Source: DATJZG01 sp035499295
GTDB taxonomy: Bacteria; Myxococcota; Myxococcia; Myxococcales; Anaeromyxobacteraceae
Reading direction: 5' to 3'
NCBI GenBank assembly: GCA_035499295.1
Contig: DATJZG010000016.1
Location: forward strand, 76,549 to 140,548
Length of the DNA: 64,000 bases
Part shown: piece after piece, positions 15,996-25,013 of the stretch
How positions within the stretch are numbered: position 1 is the first letter of the stretch
Layout: every line of letters starts with the position of its first letter
Translations under genes and position numbers: made by a program
The notes under the pieces: model-generated
The model's input: the letters and a program-made list of their open reading frames with translations, nothing else
What the model was told of the DNA's origin: nothing
The model's database searches: none

Positions 15996-16922
15996 CTACC
16001 GGCGGAGCGCGGACTCCGCCCAGCGCAGGACGCCCTCGCGCGAGCGGAACTCGTCGAGCGAGCGCGCCTCCGAGCCCGGGAGGATCTCCCTCGCCATCCG
16101 CGCGAGGGCGGTCCCCGGGCCGAGCTCGAGGAAGGCCTTGCAACCCATCTCCGCCGCCGCCGCGAGGCAGCGTGCCCACTCGATGCGCTCGGCGAGCTGA
16201 CGGGAGAGGGTGTCGACGGCCTCCTCGCGCCGCCGCACCGGCTCCGCGCTCACGCCGGCGAGCACCGGCACCCGGGGGTCCTCGAGGCCGGAGCGCCGGA
16301 GCGCGGCGGCGAAGGGGCCGACGGCGGCGGCGAGGAGCCGGGTGTGGGCCGGGACTCCGATGGGGAGGCGCACCACCGTTCGGGCTCCCTCCGCGGGGGC
16401 GAGGCGCTCGAGGGCCGCGAGCGCCTCCTCGCTTCCGCCCACCACGCAGTGTTCGGGGCCGTTGGCGATGGCCACCTCGGCGCCGAGCCGGGCGGCGAGC
16501 GACTCGGCGCGCGCGAGCGGGAGGCCGCGCAGGGCGAGGAGCCCGCCCCGGGTCGCGCTCGCCGCCTCCATCGCCTCGGCCCGCGCGGCCGCGAGCCGGA
16601 TCGCCTCCCCGGGAGCGAGCGCGCCGGCGCAGCCGTAGGCGACGAGCTCGCCGAGGCTGTAGCCGAGGAAGAGGGAGGGGCGGGGGAGCGAGTCCTCGAG
16701 CGTCGCCCAGGAGGCGAGCTCGGCGGAGCAGACGAGCGGCTGGGCGACGCGGTTCTGGTAGAGGCCCTGGCCGCCGCGTCCGAGGAGGGCGAGCGGGTCC
16801 TCGCCGAGGGCCTCCCTCGCCCGCTCCAGCACCGCCCGCCCCGCCTCGCGCGTCAGCGAGAGGGCGAACATGGAGGCGTGCTGGTCGCCCTGGCCCGGGC
16901 ACAGGACGGCGAGGCCGGTCAC
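15996..16922 (-). CDS. mdcH: Malonyl-S-ACP:biotin-independent malonate decarboxylase malonyltransferase MdcH
   Basis: 308 residues of the FabD acyltransferase fold: LAVLCPGQGDQHASMF, nucleophile motif GYSLGEL with Ser at about 89, GPEHCVVGGSEEAL, and IGVPAHTRLL with the active-site His. MdcH loads malonyl groups from malonyl-CoA on the ACP subunit, priming malonate decarboxylase. The GTG at 16920-16922 overlaps the mdcB stop by 4 bp. It is the last gene of the operon. By sequence alone it could be called FabD; context decides for MdcH. Confidence 0.92.
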   Translation of the reverse strand: MTGLAVLCPGQGDQHASMFALSLTREAGRAVLERAREALGEDPLALLGRGGQGLYQNRVAQPLVCSAELASWATLEDSLPRPSLFLGYSLGELVAYGCAGALAPGEAIRLAAARAEAMEAASATRGGLLALRGLPLARAESLAARLGAEVAIANGPEHCVVGGSEEALAALERLAPAEGARTVVRLPIGVPAHTRLLAAAVGPFAAALRRSGLEDPRVPVLAGVSAEPVRRREEAVDTLSRQLAERIEWARCLAAAAEMGCKAFLELGPGTALARMAREILPGSEARSLDEFRSREGVLRWAESALRR

Positions 16923-17821
16923 GGCCGCCCCTGATCCGCCCGGCGCCGGCAGAGCCGGTGGACGAGGAGCGAGGCGGCGAGGAGGTCGGCGCTCCCTCCC
17001 GGGGAGAGGCCGCGGGCGACGAAGTCCCGGTCGATCTCGAGCAGGCGGGACTCCCACCCGGGGGAGCGGACCCCGCCCGCGCCGAGGAACCCCCGCGCCC
17101 GGGCGGTGGCGAAGCGGAGCCCCTCCGGGCCCGCCCGGTAGAGGAGGTTCGTGTCCGGCAGGGCCGCGACGAGGCTCAAGAGGCACTGGACGGCGGCGGC
17201 GGCGCGCGGCGAGCCGCGGGCGAGGCTCTCCTCGAGCGCCGGCAGGCCGACCTCGAAGACGTGTGGGAACCCCTCCGCCGCCTCGTCGCGCGCGCCCCCG
17301 GCCCCGTGACGGCGCCTCGCCAGGGAGCCGTGGCTCCCCGGCGAGGGCGGCAGCTCCGTCCGCACCGCCCGCCCGTAGCCGCGGTGGACCTCCTCCCGCA
17401 GCGCTCCCGGCCGGCACGCCTCTCCCGAGGCCTCGATCCGGGCCCCGGCCGCCGAGAGGAGCCCCAGGGTGAAGATGGCGCCCCGGTGGGTGTTCACGCC
17501 CCCCGTCGCCCCGAGCATGCGCTCCTCGGCGCCGGCGGCGAGGGACCGGAGCGCCGCGAACGGTGCTCCGCGGGCGCCCGCCCGGGCGACCTCGCGGTAG
17601 TAGCCGCGCAGGGAGAGGAGGCTCGCGAAGAAGGTGCGGGCGTCCATGTCTCGGTGCGCCCCCGGGCTCCGCGGGGTGACGAGCCCGGGCTTGGGGTGGA
17701 GGGCGAGCTCCTCGTGGAGCGAGGCCACCGCCGCGCGCCCCACGCGGGAAGCGACCTCGTCGACGGCGCCGGGCCCGGGCGCGAGGGGTGGGACCGACCT
17801 GCGCTCGCGGTCCCTCGGCAT
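16919..17821 (-). CDS. mdcB: Triphosphoribosyl-dephospho-CoA synthase MdcB
   Basis: 300 residues of the CitG/MdcB family. Diagnostic segments are ELALHPKPGLVTPRSPGAHRDMD, GATGGVNTHRGAIFTLGLL, EAAEGFPHVFEVGLPAL, ALPDTNLLYRAG and the C-terminal LSPGGSADLLAASLLVHRL. It makes the prosthetic-group precursor 2'-(5''-triphosphoribosyl)-3'-dephospho-CoA from ATP and dephospho-CoA. The ATG at 17819-17821 overlaps the mdcG stop, and its own stop overlaps mdcH. In the classical mdcABCDEFGH order this gene lies second; here it has moved behind mdcG. Confidence 0.94.
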   Translation of the reverse strand: MPRDRERRSVPPLAPGPGAVDEVASRVGRAAVASLHEELALHPKPGLVTPRSPGAHRDMDARTFFASLLSLRGYYREVARAGARGAPFAALRSLAAGAEERMLGATGGVNTHRGAIFTLGLLSAAGARIEASGEACRPGALREEVHRGYGRAVRTELPPSPGSHGSLARRRHGAGGARDEAAEGFPHVFEVGLPALEESLARGSPRAAAAVQCLLSLVAALPDTNLLYRAGPEGLRFATARARGFLGAGGVRSPGWESRLLEIDRDFVARGLSPGGSADLLAASLLVHRLCRRRADQGRP

Positions 17822-18492
17822 CAGGCGGCCTCCCCGGCCGCGAGCGGGCCGAGCGCTTCCCCCCGCTCCAGGAGCGCCACCGAGCGGAGCGACTTCACGA
17901 GAACCCGGCGCGGGGATCCGAGGAGCTCGCGCCAGGAGGCGGCCCGCCCGCCGCCGAGGAGCACCTCGCCGTCGAGCCTCGGGCCCGCCCGGCCGGCGCG
18001 CTCGAGGAGGCGGAGGCCTTCCTCGAGCTCCTTGCGGGTCCGGGGGGCGAGGAGCAGGTCCACGTCCGACCCCGGCTGCAGGTAGGGCTCGCCGGAGAGG
18101 TGCTGCCAGGCGAGCGACCCGTAGACGCCGAGGGGGAGGCCGAGGGCGCTGGCGGCCGCCTCGAGCTCTCCGAGGCCCGTCCGCCAGGCGGGCGGCGCAC
18201 TCTCCCTCGCCTCGGCGAGCGAGAGGGGGGGCAGGAAGGAGGCGACCACCTCGCCCGCCACGGCGAAGGCCGCGCGGCGCACCTCCGGGCCCACCCGCAG
18301 GGCGATCCCGAGCGCCACCGCTCCCTCCGGCAGGCCGGCGGCGACGCGGCAGGCGACCGCCGGTAGCCCCCGGCCGAGCCAGCCCCGGACGTCCGCGAGG
18401 AGCGCCGGGTCCGGCGGGGAGAGGAGCGCCCCGGGCCAGGAGCCGCGGAGCCACACCCGGTCGTGGCGGGAGGGGAGGAGGCTAGCCGCCAC
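17821..18492 (-). CDS. mdcG: Phosphoribosyl-dephospho-CoA transferase MdcG
   Basis: 223 residues. The nucleotidyltransferase motif GSDVDLLL at about residue 140 and VYGSLAWQHLSGEPYL just before it identify MdcG, which attaches the prosthetic group to the Ser of the MdcC ACP subunit. WLRGSWPGALLSP near the start and KSLRSVALL near the end fit the family. Its first codons overlap the mdcE end by 11 bp. It is followed by mdcB, placing the two cofactor genes side by side. Confidence 0.92.
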   Translation of the reverse strand: MAASLLPSRHDRVWLRGSWPGALLSPPDPALLADVRGWLGRGLPAVACRVAAGLPEGAVALGIALRVGPEVRRAAFAVAGEVVASFLPPLSLAEARESAPPAWRTGLGELEAAASALGLPLGVYGSLAWQHLSGEPYLQPGSDVDLLLAPRTRKELEEGLRLLERAGRAGPRLDGEVLLGGGRAASWRELLGSPRRVLVKSLRSVALLERGEALGPLAAGEAA

Positions 18493-19195
18493 CGCCGCGC
18501 CCCCCTCTCACCGCCTCGGCCACTCGCCGGGCGAGGAGCCTTCCGCCCCGTTCCTCTCCCCGCTCGCTCCGGCGATCGGGGCCCGCCTCGCGCCGGAGCG
18601 CCTGCGAGAGCGCGGCCGCGAGCGGCGGCTGCCAGACGGACTCGACGGCGCCGAGCCGCACGTAGTTGTCGAGGCCGGGGGCGAGGACCGGCGAGGTGCG
18701 CGAGACCTCGGCGAGCCGCTCGAGCGGGATCTTCGTCACCCGGGCCATGGCGGGGAGGTTCATCACCCACAGGCGGGCCCCCTCGACGGCGTGGACCTCG
18801 TCGCCCATGAAGCCCAACGCGAGCGCGCTGCCGCTCGAGGCCTCGCCGTAGACGAGCGAGAGGAGCCGGTGGCCACGCTGGCGCGCCAGCTCCAGCGCCG
18901 TCGCCAGGTGGGCGAGGTAGCCGTTCAGCCCCAGGATCTCGTCCCGCAGGCTCATGCGCTGGCCGCGGGAGTCGAGGAGGGCGAGGAGGGGGCGAGCCGG
19001 GTGCCGGCGGACGACGTCGAGGACGAAGGCCGCGAGCGCGAGCGCCTCCTCCGCCCCCACCTCGAGCCCCTGCGCCGTCCCGAGGACGGCGACCTCTCCC
19101 TCCGGGGAGGCGCCGCTGCCGAGGAGGAGCGAGCCCTCCTCCCGCCCCGAGTGGCCCGCGGGGAAGAGCGAGAGGAGGAGCTCCGCCGCCGTCAT
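18482..19195 (-). CDS. mdcE: Malonate decarboxylase gamma subunit MdcE
   Basis: 237 residues, crotonase-like fold of the carboxyltransferase type: LLALLDSRGQRMSLRDEILGLNGYLAHLATAL, SLVYGEASSGSALALGFMGDEVHAVEGA, VMNLPAMARVTKIPLERL. With MdcD it decarboxylates malonyl-S-ACP to acetyl-S-ACP and CO2. The ATG at 19193-19195 overlaps the mdcD stop by 4 bp. The C-terminal 30 residues are Arg/Gly-rich and not conserved. Confidence 0.93.
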   Translation of the reverse strand: MTAAELLLSLFPAGHSGREEGSLLLGSGASPEGEVAVLGTAQGLEVGAEEALALAAFVLDVVRRHPARPLLALLDSRGQRMSLRDEILGLNGYLAHLATALELARQRGHRLLSLVYGEASSGSALALGFMGDEVHAVEGARLWVMNLPAMARVTKIPLERLAEVSRTSPVLAPGLDNYVRLGAVESVWQPPLAAALSQALRREAGPDRRSERGEERGGRLLARRVAEAVRGGRGGGG

Positions 19196-20103
19196 CGGCC
19201 GCCCCGGCGGGCGCCCGCCACCGCTCGCAGGAACTCCGGCGCCTCGAGGAGCGGCAGCGCCTCGGGACGCTCCACTCCCGCCGCCCGCCAGACCTCGGAG
19301 GCGTCGGCGGCGCCCCCGAACTCGGCGAGGCGCCGCCCGAGCTGGCGGTGCTCGCGCTCGAGCTCCTCCAGGTCGAGAGGGCGCGCCGACACCCGCAGGA
19401 GCTCCGCCGCCGCCGTCCGGAAGGCCTCGAGGTCGTCCTCGAGCAGCCGGTCGGCCTCGCCGAGGAGGTAGCGGTGCTTTCCCCCGTAGGTGCGCCACAC
19501 GAGCGCCCGGTCGGAGGCGTCGAGCTCCTCCACCCCCTTCGTGGTCTCGAGGACGTCGGGGCCGGTGATGCCGAGCCGCCCCTCCTCGCTCATGGCGACG
19601 GCATCGCAGAGGCGGGCAGCGATCCCCATCCCGCCGAAGCAGCCGAAGCCCCCGCCGACGAGGGCCACCACTGGCACCCGGGCGGCCCGCGCCGCGAGCA
19701 CGGCCCGCATCACCTCGGAGACGGCCACCAGGCCGGCGTTCGCCTCCTGCAGGCGCACTCCGCCGGTGTCGAGGAGCAGAAGGACCCCGCGCGGGCGCTC
19801 CCGGACGGCGCGCTCGAGCAGGCCGACGAGCTTCGCGCCGTGCACCTCCCCGACCCCGCCTCCCATGAACGAGCCCTCCTGGCTCGCCGCCAGGACCGGC
19901 TCGCCGAGGAGGAGCCCCGCCCCCACCACCACCCCGTCGTCGAAGGCCGCCGGGAGGTCGAGGGCCGCGAGGTGGGGGCTCGTCACCCGGTGCTCGGGCC
20001 CGAGCAGCTCCCGGAAGCTGCCTTCGTCGAGGAGCCCCGCGAGGCGCCGCCGGGCAGTCGCCTCGCGGTAGCTGTGGCGCGCCCGGATTCCGCGGTCGCT
20101 CAC
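19192..20103 (-). CDS. mdcD: Malonate decarboxylase beta subunit MdcD
   Basis: 303 residues, acetyl-CoA carboxylase beta-like fold without the zinc ribbon: RLAGLLDEGSFRELLGP, SQEGSFMGGGVGEVHGAKLVGLLERA, LLLLDTGGVRLQEANAGL, VALVGGGFGCFGGMGIAA and GRLGITGPDVLETTKGVEELD. It forms the decarboxylase with MdcE. The GTG at 20101-20103 overlaps the mdcC stop by 4 bp. Confidence 0.95.
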   Translation of the reverse strand: MSDRGIRARHSYREATARRRLAGLLDEGSFRELLGPEHRVTSPHLAALDLPAAFDDGVVVGAGLLLGEPVLAASQEGSFMGGGVGEVHGAKLVGLLERAVRERPRGVLLLLDTGGVRLQEANAGLVAVSEVMRAVLAARAARVPVVALVGGGFGCFGGMGIAARLCDAVAMSEEGRLGITGPDVLETTKGVEELDASDRALVWRTYGGKHRYLLGEADRLLEDDLEAFRTAAAELLRVSARPLDLEELEREHRQLGRRLAEFGGAADASEVWRAAGVERPEALPLLEAPEFLRAVAGARRGGR

Positions 20104-20426
20104 CGGGCGCCTCCCAGGTACTCCTCGACGGCCTGGTCGAGGCGCAGGCTCACCACCGCCGGGGTGGCGCCGGCGTCGTTCACCGAGACCGCGAGGCCGG
20201 AGAGCGCGTGGCGGCCGGCGAAGTCGTCGAGCACCGCGCTCCAGATCTCGCGGAACCCCCGCGCCGAGGTCGCCACCTCGACGCGGCAGGTCCCCGGGGC
20301 GGCGCCCGGCTCGACGAGCACCTCCAGGTTCCCGGAGGCGACCACCCCCACCACCACCGGGGGCGCGCGGGGGGCGGGGGCGCCCGGGCACGCGAGGTCG
20401 AAGGAGAGACGCTCCATCTGTGGCAC
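20100..20426 (-). CDS. mdcC: Malonate decarboxylase acyl carrier protein MdcC (delta subunit)
   Basis: 108 residues, the size of MdcC/CitD-type carriers. VVVGVVASGNLEVLVEP contains the expected prosthetic-group Ser (about residue 31, or 28 if translation starts at the in-frame ATG of MERLSF). The C-terminal NDAGATPAVVSLRLDQAVEEY is characteristic of MdcC. It carries acetyl or malonyl groups on its dephospho-CoA-derived arm. It starts 1 bp after the mdcA stop and overlaps mdcD. Confidence 0.93.
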   Translation of the reverse strand: MPQMERLSFDLACPGAPAPRAPPVVVGVVASGNLEVLVEPGAAPGTCRVEVATSARGFREIWSAVLDDFAGRHALSGLAVSVNDAGATPAVVSLRLDQAVEEYLGGAR

Positions 20427-20427
20427 C

Positions 20428-22071
20428 TCACCAGCTGCGGAAGCGCCGCGGCGGGTCGTAGAGCCCGCCGGACCAGCGGACCAGGTCCTTCACCGAGCGG
20501 GCGGCGAGCAGGTCGCGGGTGGCGCGGCGCTTGTCGATGCCCAGGTCCTCGGGGCGGCGCACGATGCCCTGGTCGCGCAGGTTCTCGACTGCCCGGACGG
20601 AGCGGGCGCGGCCGAGCGGGGTGTACCCGGCCACGCCCCGGATCGCCTCCGCCCGCTCCTCCGCGGTCCGGCACAGGAGGAGGTTCGCGATCCCCTCCTC
20701 GGTGACGATGTGGCTCACGTCGTCCCCGTAGACCATCACCGGGGGGAGCTCCATCTTCATGGCGCGCGCCAGCTCCCAGGCGTCGAGCCGCTCCACGAAG
20801 GCGGGCTCCATGTGCTCGCGGAAGGTCTCGAGCAGCTGCACCACCAGCTTCCGCCCCCGCGGCATGGTCCCCGGCCGGGCGCTCTCCCGGCCGGCCCGCA
20901 GCCAGGCGGGGCTCGAGTGGCGCCGGCCGCGGGCGTCGGCCCCCATGTTGGGTGCCCCGCCGAACCCGGCGATGCGGCTGGCGGTGGCGGTGGAGCTGTT
21001 GCCGGCGAGGTCGACCTGGAGGGTGGAGCCGATGAAGAGGTCGCAGGCGTAGTGCCCGGCGGTCTGGGAGAACGCCCGGTTGGAGCGCAGGCTGCCGTCG
21101 GGGCCGGTGAAGAAGACGTCGGGGCGGGCGGCCACGTAGGCCTCCATCCCCAGCTCCGACCCGAAGGCGTGGACGGAGCGCACGAAGCCCGACTCGATGG
21201 CCGGAATGAGGGTGGGGTGGGGGTTGAGCGCCCAGTGCTGGCAGACCTTCCCCTTCAGGCCGAGCTCCTCGCCGTAGGTGGGCAGGAGGAGCTCGATGGC
21301 GGCGGTGTCGAAGCCGATGCCGTGGTTGAGCCGGTTCACGCCGTACTCGGCGTAGATCCCCTTCACCACCATCATGGCCATGAGCACCTGCACCTCGCTC
21401 ACCTGGGCCGGGTCGCGGGTGAAGAGCGGCTCGATGGTGCTCGGCGTCGGGGCGCGCACCACGAAGTCGACCCAGCCGCCGGGGATGTCGACCCGCGGCA
21501 GGCGCTCGCGCTCCTCGTTCACCTGGGCCACCACCACCCCGTCCCGGAAGGCGGTGGCCTCGACGATGGCCGGCGTGTCCTCGGTGTTGGGTCCGGTGTA
21601 GAGGTTCCCCTCCCGGTCGGCGGCGAGCGCCGCCACCAGGGCCACCCGCGGGGTGAGGTCGACGAAGTAGCGCGCGTAGAGCTCGAGGTAGGTGTGGATG
21701 GCGCCGATCTCGATCCTCCCCGCGCCCGCCAGCTGGGCGAGGCGCACCGCCTGCGGCCCGGAGAAGGAGAAGTCGAGCCGGCGGGCGATGCCGCGCTCGA
21801 AGAGCTCGACGTGCTCCGGGAGCGCCAGGACCGAGAGGACGAGGTGCAGGTCGCGCACCCGGGCGGGGTCCACGCGGGAGAGGGCGCGCGCGAGGAAGTC
21901 GGCCTGCTTCTGGTTGTCTCCCTCGAGGCAGACGCGGTCGCCGGGCTCGAGGAGGGCCTCGAGGAGCGCGGTGGCGCGCTGCGGGTCCACCCACTTCTCC
22001 GGGGAGACGCCGCGGGCGCGGGCGAGCCTCCGGGCGCGGTCGCGGCGCGCTTGGTCCCAGGTCCGGCTCAC
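20428..22071 (-). CDS. mdcA: Malonate decarboxylase alpha subunit MdcA (acetyl-S-ACP:malonate ACP transferase)
   Basis: 547 residues, the normal length. Conserved segments include WVDPQRATALLEALLEPGDRVCLEGDNQKQADFLA, IGAIHTYLELYARYFVDLTP, ADREGNLYTGPNTEDTPAIVEATAF, NRLNHGIGFDTAAIELLLP and GFGGAPNMGADARGRRHSSP. It exchanges the acetyl group on the ACP for malonate, releasing acetate. Translation starts at GTG (22069-22071), 7 bp after the DctM stop, so transport and catabolic genes form one transcription unit. Confidence 0.97.
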   Translation of the reverse strand: MSRTWDQARRDRARRLARARGVSPEKWVDPQRATALLEALLEPGDRVCLEGDNQKQADFLARALSRVDPARVRDLHLVLSVLALPEHVELFERGIARRLDFSFSGPQAVRLAQLAGAGRIEIGAIHTYLELYARYFVDLTPRVALVAALAADREGNLYTGPNTEDTPAIVEATAFRDGVVVAQVNEERERLPRVDIPGGWVDFVVRAPTPSTIEPLFTRDPAQVSEVQVLMAMMVVKGIYAEYGVNRLNHGIGFDTAAIELLLPTYGEELGLKGKVCQHWALNPHPTLIPAIESGFVRSVHAFGSELGMEAYVAARPDVFFTGPDGSLRSNRAFSQTAGHYACDLFIGSTLQVDLAGNSSTATASRIAGFGGAPNMGADARGRRHSSPAWLRAGRESARPGTMPRGRKLVVQLLETFREHMEPAFVERLDAWELARAMKMELPPVMVYGDDVSHIVTEEGIANLLLCRTAEERAEAIRGVAGYTPLGRARSVRAVENLRDQGIVRRPEDLGIDKRRATRDLLAARSVKDLVRWSGGLYDPPRRFRSW

Positions 22072-22078
22072 CTGCGCC

Positions 22079-23431
22079 TCACCCCGCCCCCATCACCAGG
22101 TCGGGCAGCCAGGTGGCGATCTGGGGGACGAGGCACATGAGGAGGACGGCCCCGGCCATGAGGCCGACGAAGGGCAACACCCCGTAGACCACGTCGCGCA
22201 GCGGGATGTCCGGGGCCACGTTCTTGATGACGAAGATGTTGAGCCCCACCGGCGGGTGGATGAGCCCCATCTCCATCACGATGGTCATCACCACCCCGAA
22301 CCAGACCAGGTCGAAGCCGGCCGCCTTGAGCGGGGGGAGGATGATGGGCGCGGTCATGAGGATGATCGACACCGGGGGGAGGAAGAAGCCGAGCACCACC
22401 ACGAAGAGGAGCACGGCGAGCAAGAGCACCCAGGGAGACGGGTGCAGGGCCACGATCCACTCCGCCGCCGACTGGCTGATGTGCAGGTAGCTCATCACGT
22501 AGGAGTAGAGGAGCGACATGCCGATGATGAACATCAGCATGGTGGACTCCTTGAGGGTGCTGGAGAGGATGGGGCGCACGTCGCGCGGCCGCCAGACGCC
22601 GTAGATGGTGGCGATGAGGAGGAGGGCCAGGATCGCCCCCAGGCCGGAGGTCTCGGAGGGGGTGGCGTACCCGCCGTAGAGCGCCACCATGACGCCGAGG
22701 AGCAAGATGACGAAGGGCAGGGGCTTGGGGAGCGCCCGCAGCTTCTCGGCGAACGACGCCTCCCGCTCGTCCAGGTAGGCGGCCTTGGGGCCGCCGTCCC
22801 TCTCGTAGGCCGCGAGCGCGGCGCGGTAGTCCCGGCGGTAGCGGAAGGCGGTGTAGCCGGAGAAGAGGGCCACGAGCAGCACGCCGGGCATGACCCCGGC
22901 GAGGAAGAGCCGCCCGAGCGAGCGCTCCGAGACGACCGCGAAGAGGATCATGGTGACCGAGGGGGGGAGCAGGATGCCGAGCGTCCCGCCGGCGGCGATG
23001 ATGCCGGAGGCGAGCCGGGGCGAGTAGCCGCGGGCGCGCATCTCCGGGATCCCGGCGCTCCCGATGGCCGAGGCGGTGGCCGGGCTCGACCCCGCCATGG
23101 CGGCGAAGAGGGCGCAGGCGAAGACGTTGGCGATGCCGAGCCCCCCGGGAATCCTCTTCATCCACACGTGGATGGCCGAGTAGAGGTCGGCGCCGGCGCG
23201 GGACTTGCCGATGGCCGCGCCCTTCAGGATGAAGAGCGGGATGGAGAGCAGGGTGATGCTCGCCATCTCCTGGTAGACGTTCTGGGTGACGGTGTCGAGC
23301 GCCGGCCCCGGCATGAAAAGGTACATGAAGGTGACGGCCACCGCCCCGAGCGCGAAGGCGATGGGGACGCCGGCGAACATCACCACCAGGGTGGCCACCC
23401 CGTAGAGGGTCCCGACGAGGGCCACGCTCAC
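22079..23431 (-). CDS. dctM: TRAP transporter large permease (DctM), probably for malonate
   Basis: 450 residues with about 11-12 transmembrane segments. LYGVATLVVMFAGVPIAFALG, IPLFILKGAAIGKSRAGADLY, ATASAIGSAGIPEMRARGY, GGTLGILLPPSV, IHPPVGLNIFVIKN near the C-terminus are DctM signatures. It forms the ion-coupled channel of a TRAP transporter with DctQ. The GTG at 23429-23431 overlaps the dctQ stop by 4 bp. Known mdc loci usually carry MdcF or MdcLM as carriers; here TRAP genes take that place, so malonate is the likely substrate. Confidence 0.93.
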   Translation of the reverse strand: MSVALVGTLYGVATLVVMFAGVPIAFALGAVAVTFMYLFMPGPALDTVTQNVYQEMASITLLSIPLFILKGAAIGKSRAGADLYSAIHVWMKRIPGGLGIANVFACALFAAMAGSSPATASAIGSAGIPEMRARGYSPRLASGIIAAGGTLGILLPPSVTMILFAVVSERSLGRLFLAGVMPGVLLVALFSGYTAFRYRRDYRAALAAYERDGGPKAAYLDEREASFAEKLRALPKPLPFVILLLGVMVALYGGYATPSETSGLGAILALLLIATIYGVWRPRDVRPILSSTLKESTMLMFIIGMSLLYSYVMSYLHISQSAAEWIVALHPSPWVLLLAVLLFVVVLGFFLPPVSIILMTAPIILPPLKAAGFDLVWFGVVMTIVMEMGLIHPPVGLNIFVIKNVAPDIPLRDVVYGVLPFVGLMAGAVLLMCLVPQIATWLPDLVMGAG

Positions 23432-23985
23432 CGGTCCGCCTCCGATCGCCCGAGTCGGGTCGCCACCTGCAGCAGGATCTGGAGGGAGAGGAGCGTCATG
23501 CCGACGGCCATGGTCGAGTAGGGGATCCACAGGGGAGGGCCCCAGGTGGAGTCGGTCGTCTGGTGCTCGACCACGGCCTCGCGCAGCAGGGTCCACGACT
23601 TCCAGGAGAAGAAGGCGGTGAAGAGGAAGGAGACCAGGTCGACGAGGAGGAGGCGGCCGGCGTTGAGCCTGCGCGGCAGGAGCCCGGCCAAGGCCTCGAT
23701 CCCCACGTGCCCGCGGTAGGACTGGACGTAGGCGGCGCTCATGAAGATCGCGCCCACCAGCAGGAAGACCGAGGTCTCGTCCTGCCAGTCGGTGGGGATC
23801 CTCAGGAAGTAGCGCATGACCACGCTCAGGGTGAGCACCAGCGCGGCCAGGATGAGCGTTCCCATGGAGGCGACCACGATCTTGTCGTTCAGCCAGGCGA
23901 GCGCGCGCGCCGGGGCGGCGAGGGGCCCGGCCCCGGCGGCGGCCTCGCGCCCGTCCTCGGCGGCGCGCGCCACCCCCTCGCTCAA
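23428..23985 (-). CDS. dctQ: TRAP transporter small permease (DctQ)
   Basis: 185 residues with four transmembrane helices and the DctQ signature FLRIPTDWQDETSVFLLVGAIFMSAAYV followed by GHVGIEALAGLLP. I chose the TTG at 23983-23985, which overlaps the dctP stop (TTGA) and follows GGAGAAGG; a GTG at 23971-23973 is an alternative. An unusual Ala-rich soluble N-terminus of about 25 residues precedes the first helix. It partners DctM. Confidence 0.88.
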   Translation of the reverse strand: MSEGVARAAEDGREAAAGAGPLAAPARALAWLNDKIVVASMGTLILAALVLTLSVVMRYFLRIPTDWQDETSVFLLVGAIFMSAAYVQSYRGHVGIEALAGLLPRRLNAGRLLLVDLVSFLFTAFFSWKSWTLLREAVVEHQTTDSTWGPPLWIPYSTMAVGMTLLSLQILLQVATRLGRSEADR

Positions 23986-25013
23986 GCGACCTTCTCCGCC
24001 GCCTTGAGGAGCTCGGCGCAGCGCGGGCTCCGCTCGGTGAAGTCCTTCCAGGCGGTGTCGCGGGCGATGGCCTGCCAGCGCTTCACCGTGGCGTCGCCCA
24101 GGTCGTAGGTCTTCGCGCCCGCCTTGGCGAACGCCGCCGCCACGGCGGCGTCGTCGGCCTTGGCGCCCTCCATCCCGAAGGACTCGAGCTCCGCCCCGAC
24201 CGCCAGGATGACGTCGCGGTACTCCTTGGGGAGGCCGTCGAAGACGGCCTTCGACATCATGAGCGGCTCGAGCATGAACCAGTAGGTCTTGCCGCGGCCG
24301 GTGACGAGGTACTTCGAGGCCTCCTCCAGCCGGAACGACATGAGGCTGGTGGAGGAGGTCATGGCGGCGTCGAGGGCCCCGGTCTGCATGGCCGCGTAGA
24401 TCTCGTTCGAGGGGAGCGACATCACCGCCGCCCCGGCGGCCTTGAGGACGAGGTCCATCTCCCGGCTCCCGCCGCGCACCTTCTGCCCCTTGGCGTCGTC
24501 CGGCTCGATGAGGGGCTTGGCGCGCCCGGCCACTCCCCCCGCCTGCCAGATCCAGGTGATGAGGAGCACCCCCTTTTCGGCGAGCGCGTCGGAGAGGAGC
24601 TTGCCTGCCTCGACCTTCTTCCAGGCGAGCCCCTGCTGGTAGGAGGTGACGAGCCCCGGCATGAGGGCGACGTTGGCCTCGGGCAGCTCGCCTCCCGCGT
24701 AGGGGAGGGGGATGAGGCTCATGTCGAGCGCCCCCTTGCGCATGGCGCTGAACTGGGCGTTCACCTTCATGAGCGAGGAGCCGGCGTAGACGGTGGCGGT
24801 GAGCCCCCCGTTGGTGCGCCGGGCCACCTCGGCGGCGAACCGCTGCACCAGCCGGTCGCGGAAGTCGCCCTCGGTGGCCGATCCTCCCGGGAACTGGTGG
24901 GAGATCTTGAGGTTTACCTTGTCGGCGGCGAAGGCGCGCCGGCCGGCGAGGGAGAGGGCCGGGAACCCGGCGAGGCCCTTCAAGAGGCTGCGGCGGCTGA
25001 TGGGGGTCGTCAC
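23982..25013 (-). CDS. dctP: TRAP transporter substrate-binding protein (DctP)
   Basis: 343 residues. The N-terminus SRRSLLKGLAGFPALSLAG is a likely twin-arginine signal. KVNLKISHQFPGGSATE, VQRFAAEVARRTNGGLTATVYAGSSL, ALDMSLIPLPYAGGELPE and NEIYAAMQTGALDAAMTS match DctP extracytoplasmic solute receptors, including the conserved Arg in the K-V-R-G stretch that grips a carboxylate. It would bind malonate in the periplasm. The GTG at 25011-25013 follows GGAGGA and overlaps the regulator stop by 4 bp. Confidence 0.93.
   Translation of the reverse strand: MTTPISRRSLLKGLAGFPALSLAGRRAFAADKVNLKISHQFPGGSATEGDFRDRLVQRFAAEVARRTNGGLTATVYAGSSLMKVNAQFSAMRKGALDMSLIPLPYAGGELPEANVALMPGLVTSYQQGLAWKKVEAGKLLSDALAEKGVLLITWIWQAGGVAGRAKPLIEPDDAKGQKVRGGSREMDLVLKAAGAAVMSLPSNEIYAAMQTGALDAAMTSSTSLMSFRLEEASKYLVTGRGKTYWFMLEPLMMSKAVFDGLPKEYRDVILAVGAELESFGMEGAKADDAAVAAAFAKAGAKTYDLGDATVKRWQAIARDTAWKDFTERSPRCAELLKAAEKVA

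Noticed and set aside
15996..16922. Calling this gene fabD
   Set aside because: The fold is the same, but it is translationally coupled as the last gene of the mdc operon and no other fatty-acid synthesis genes are present.
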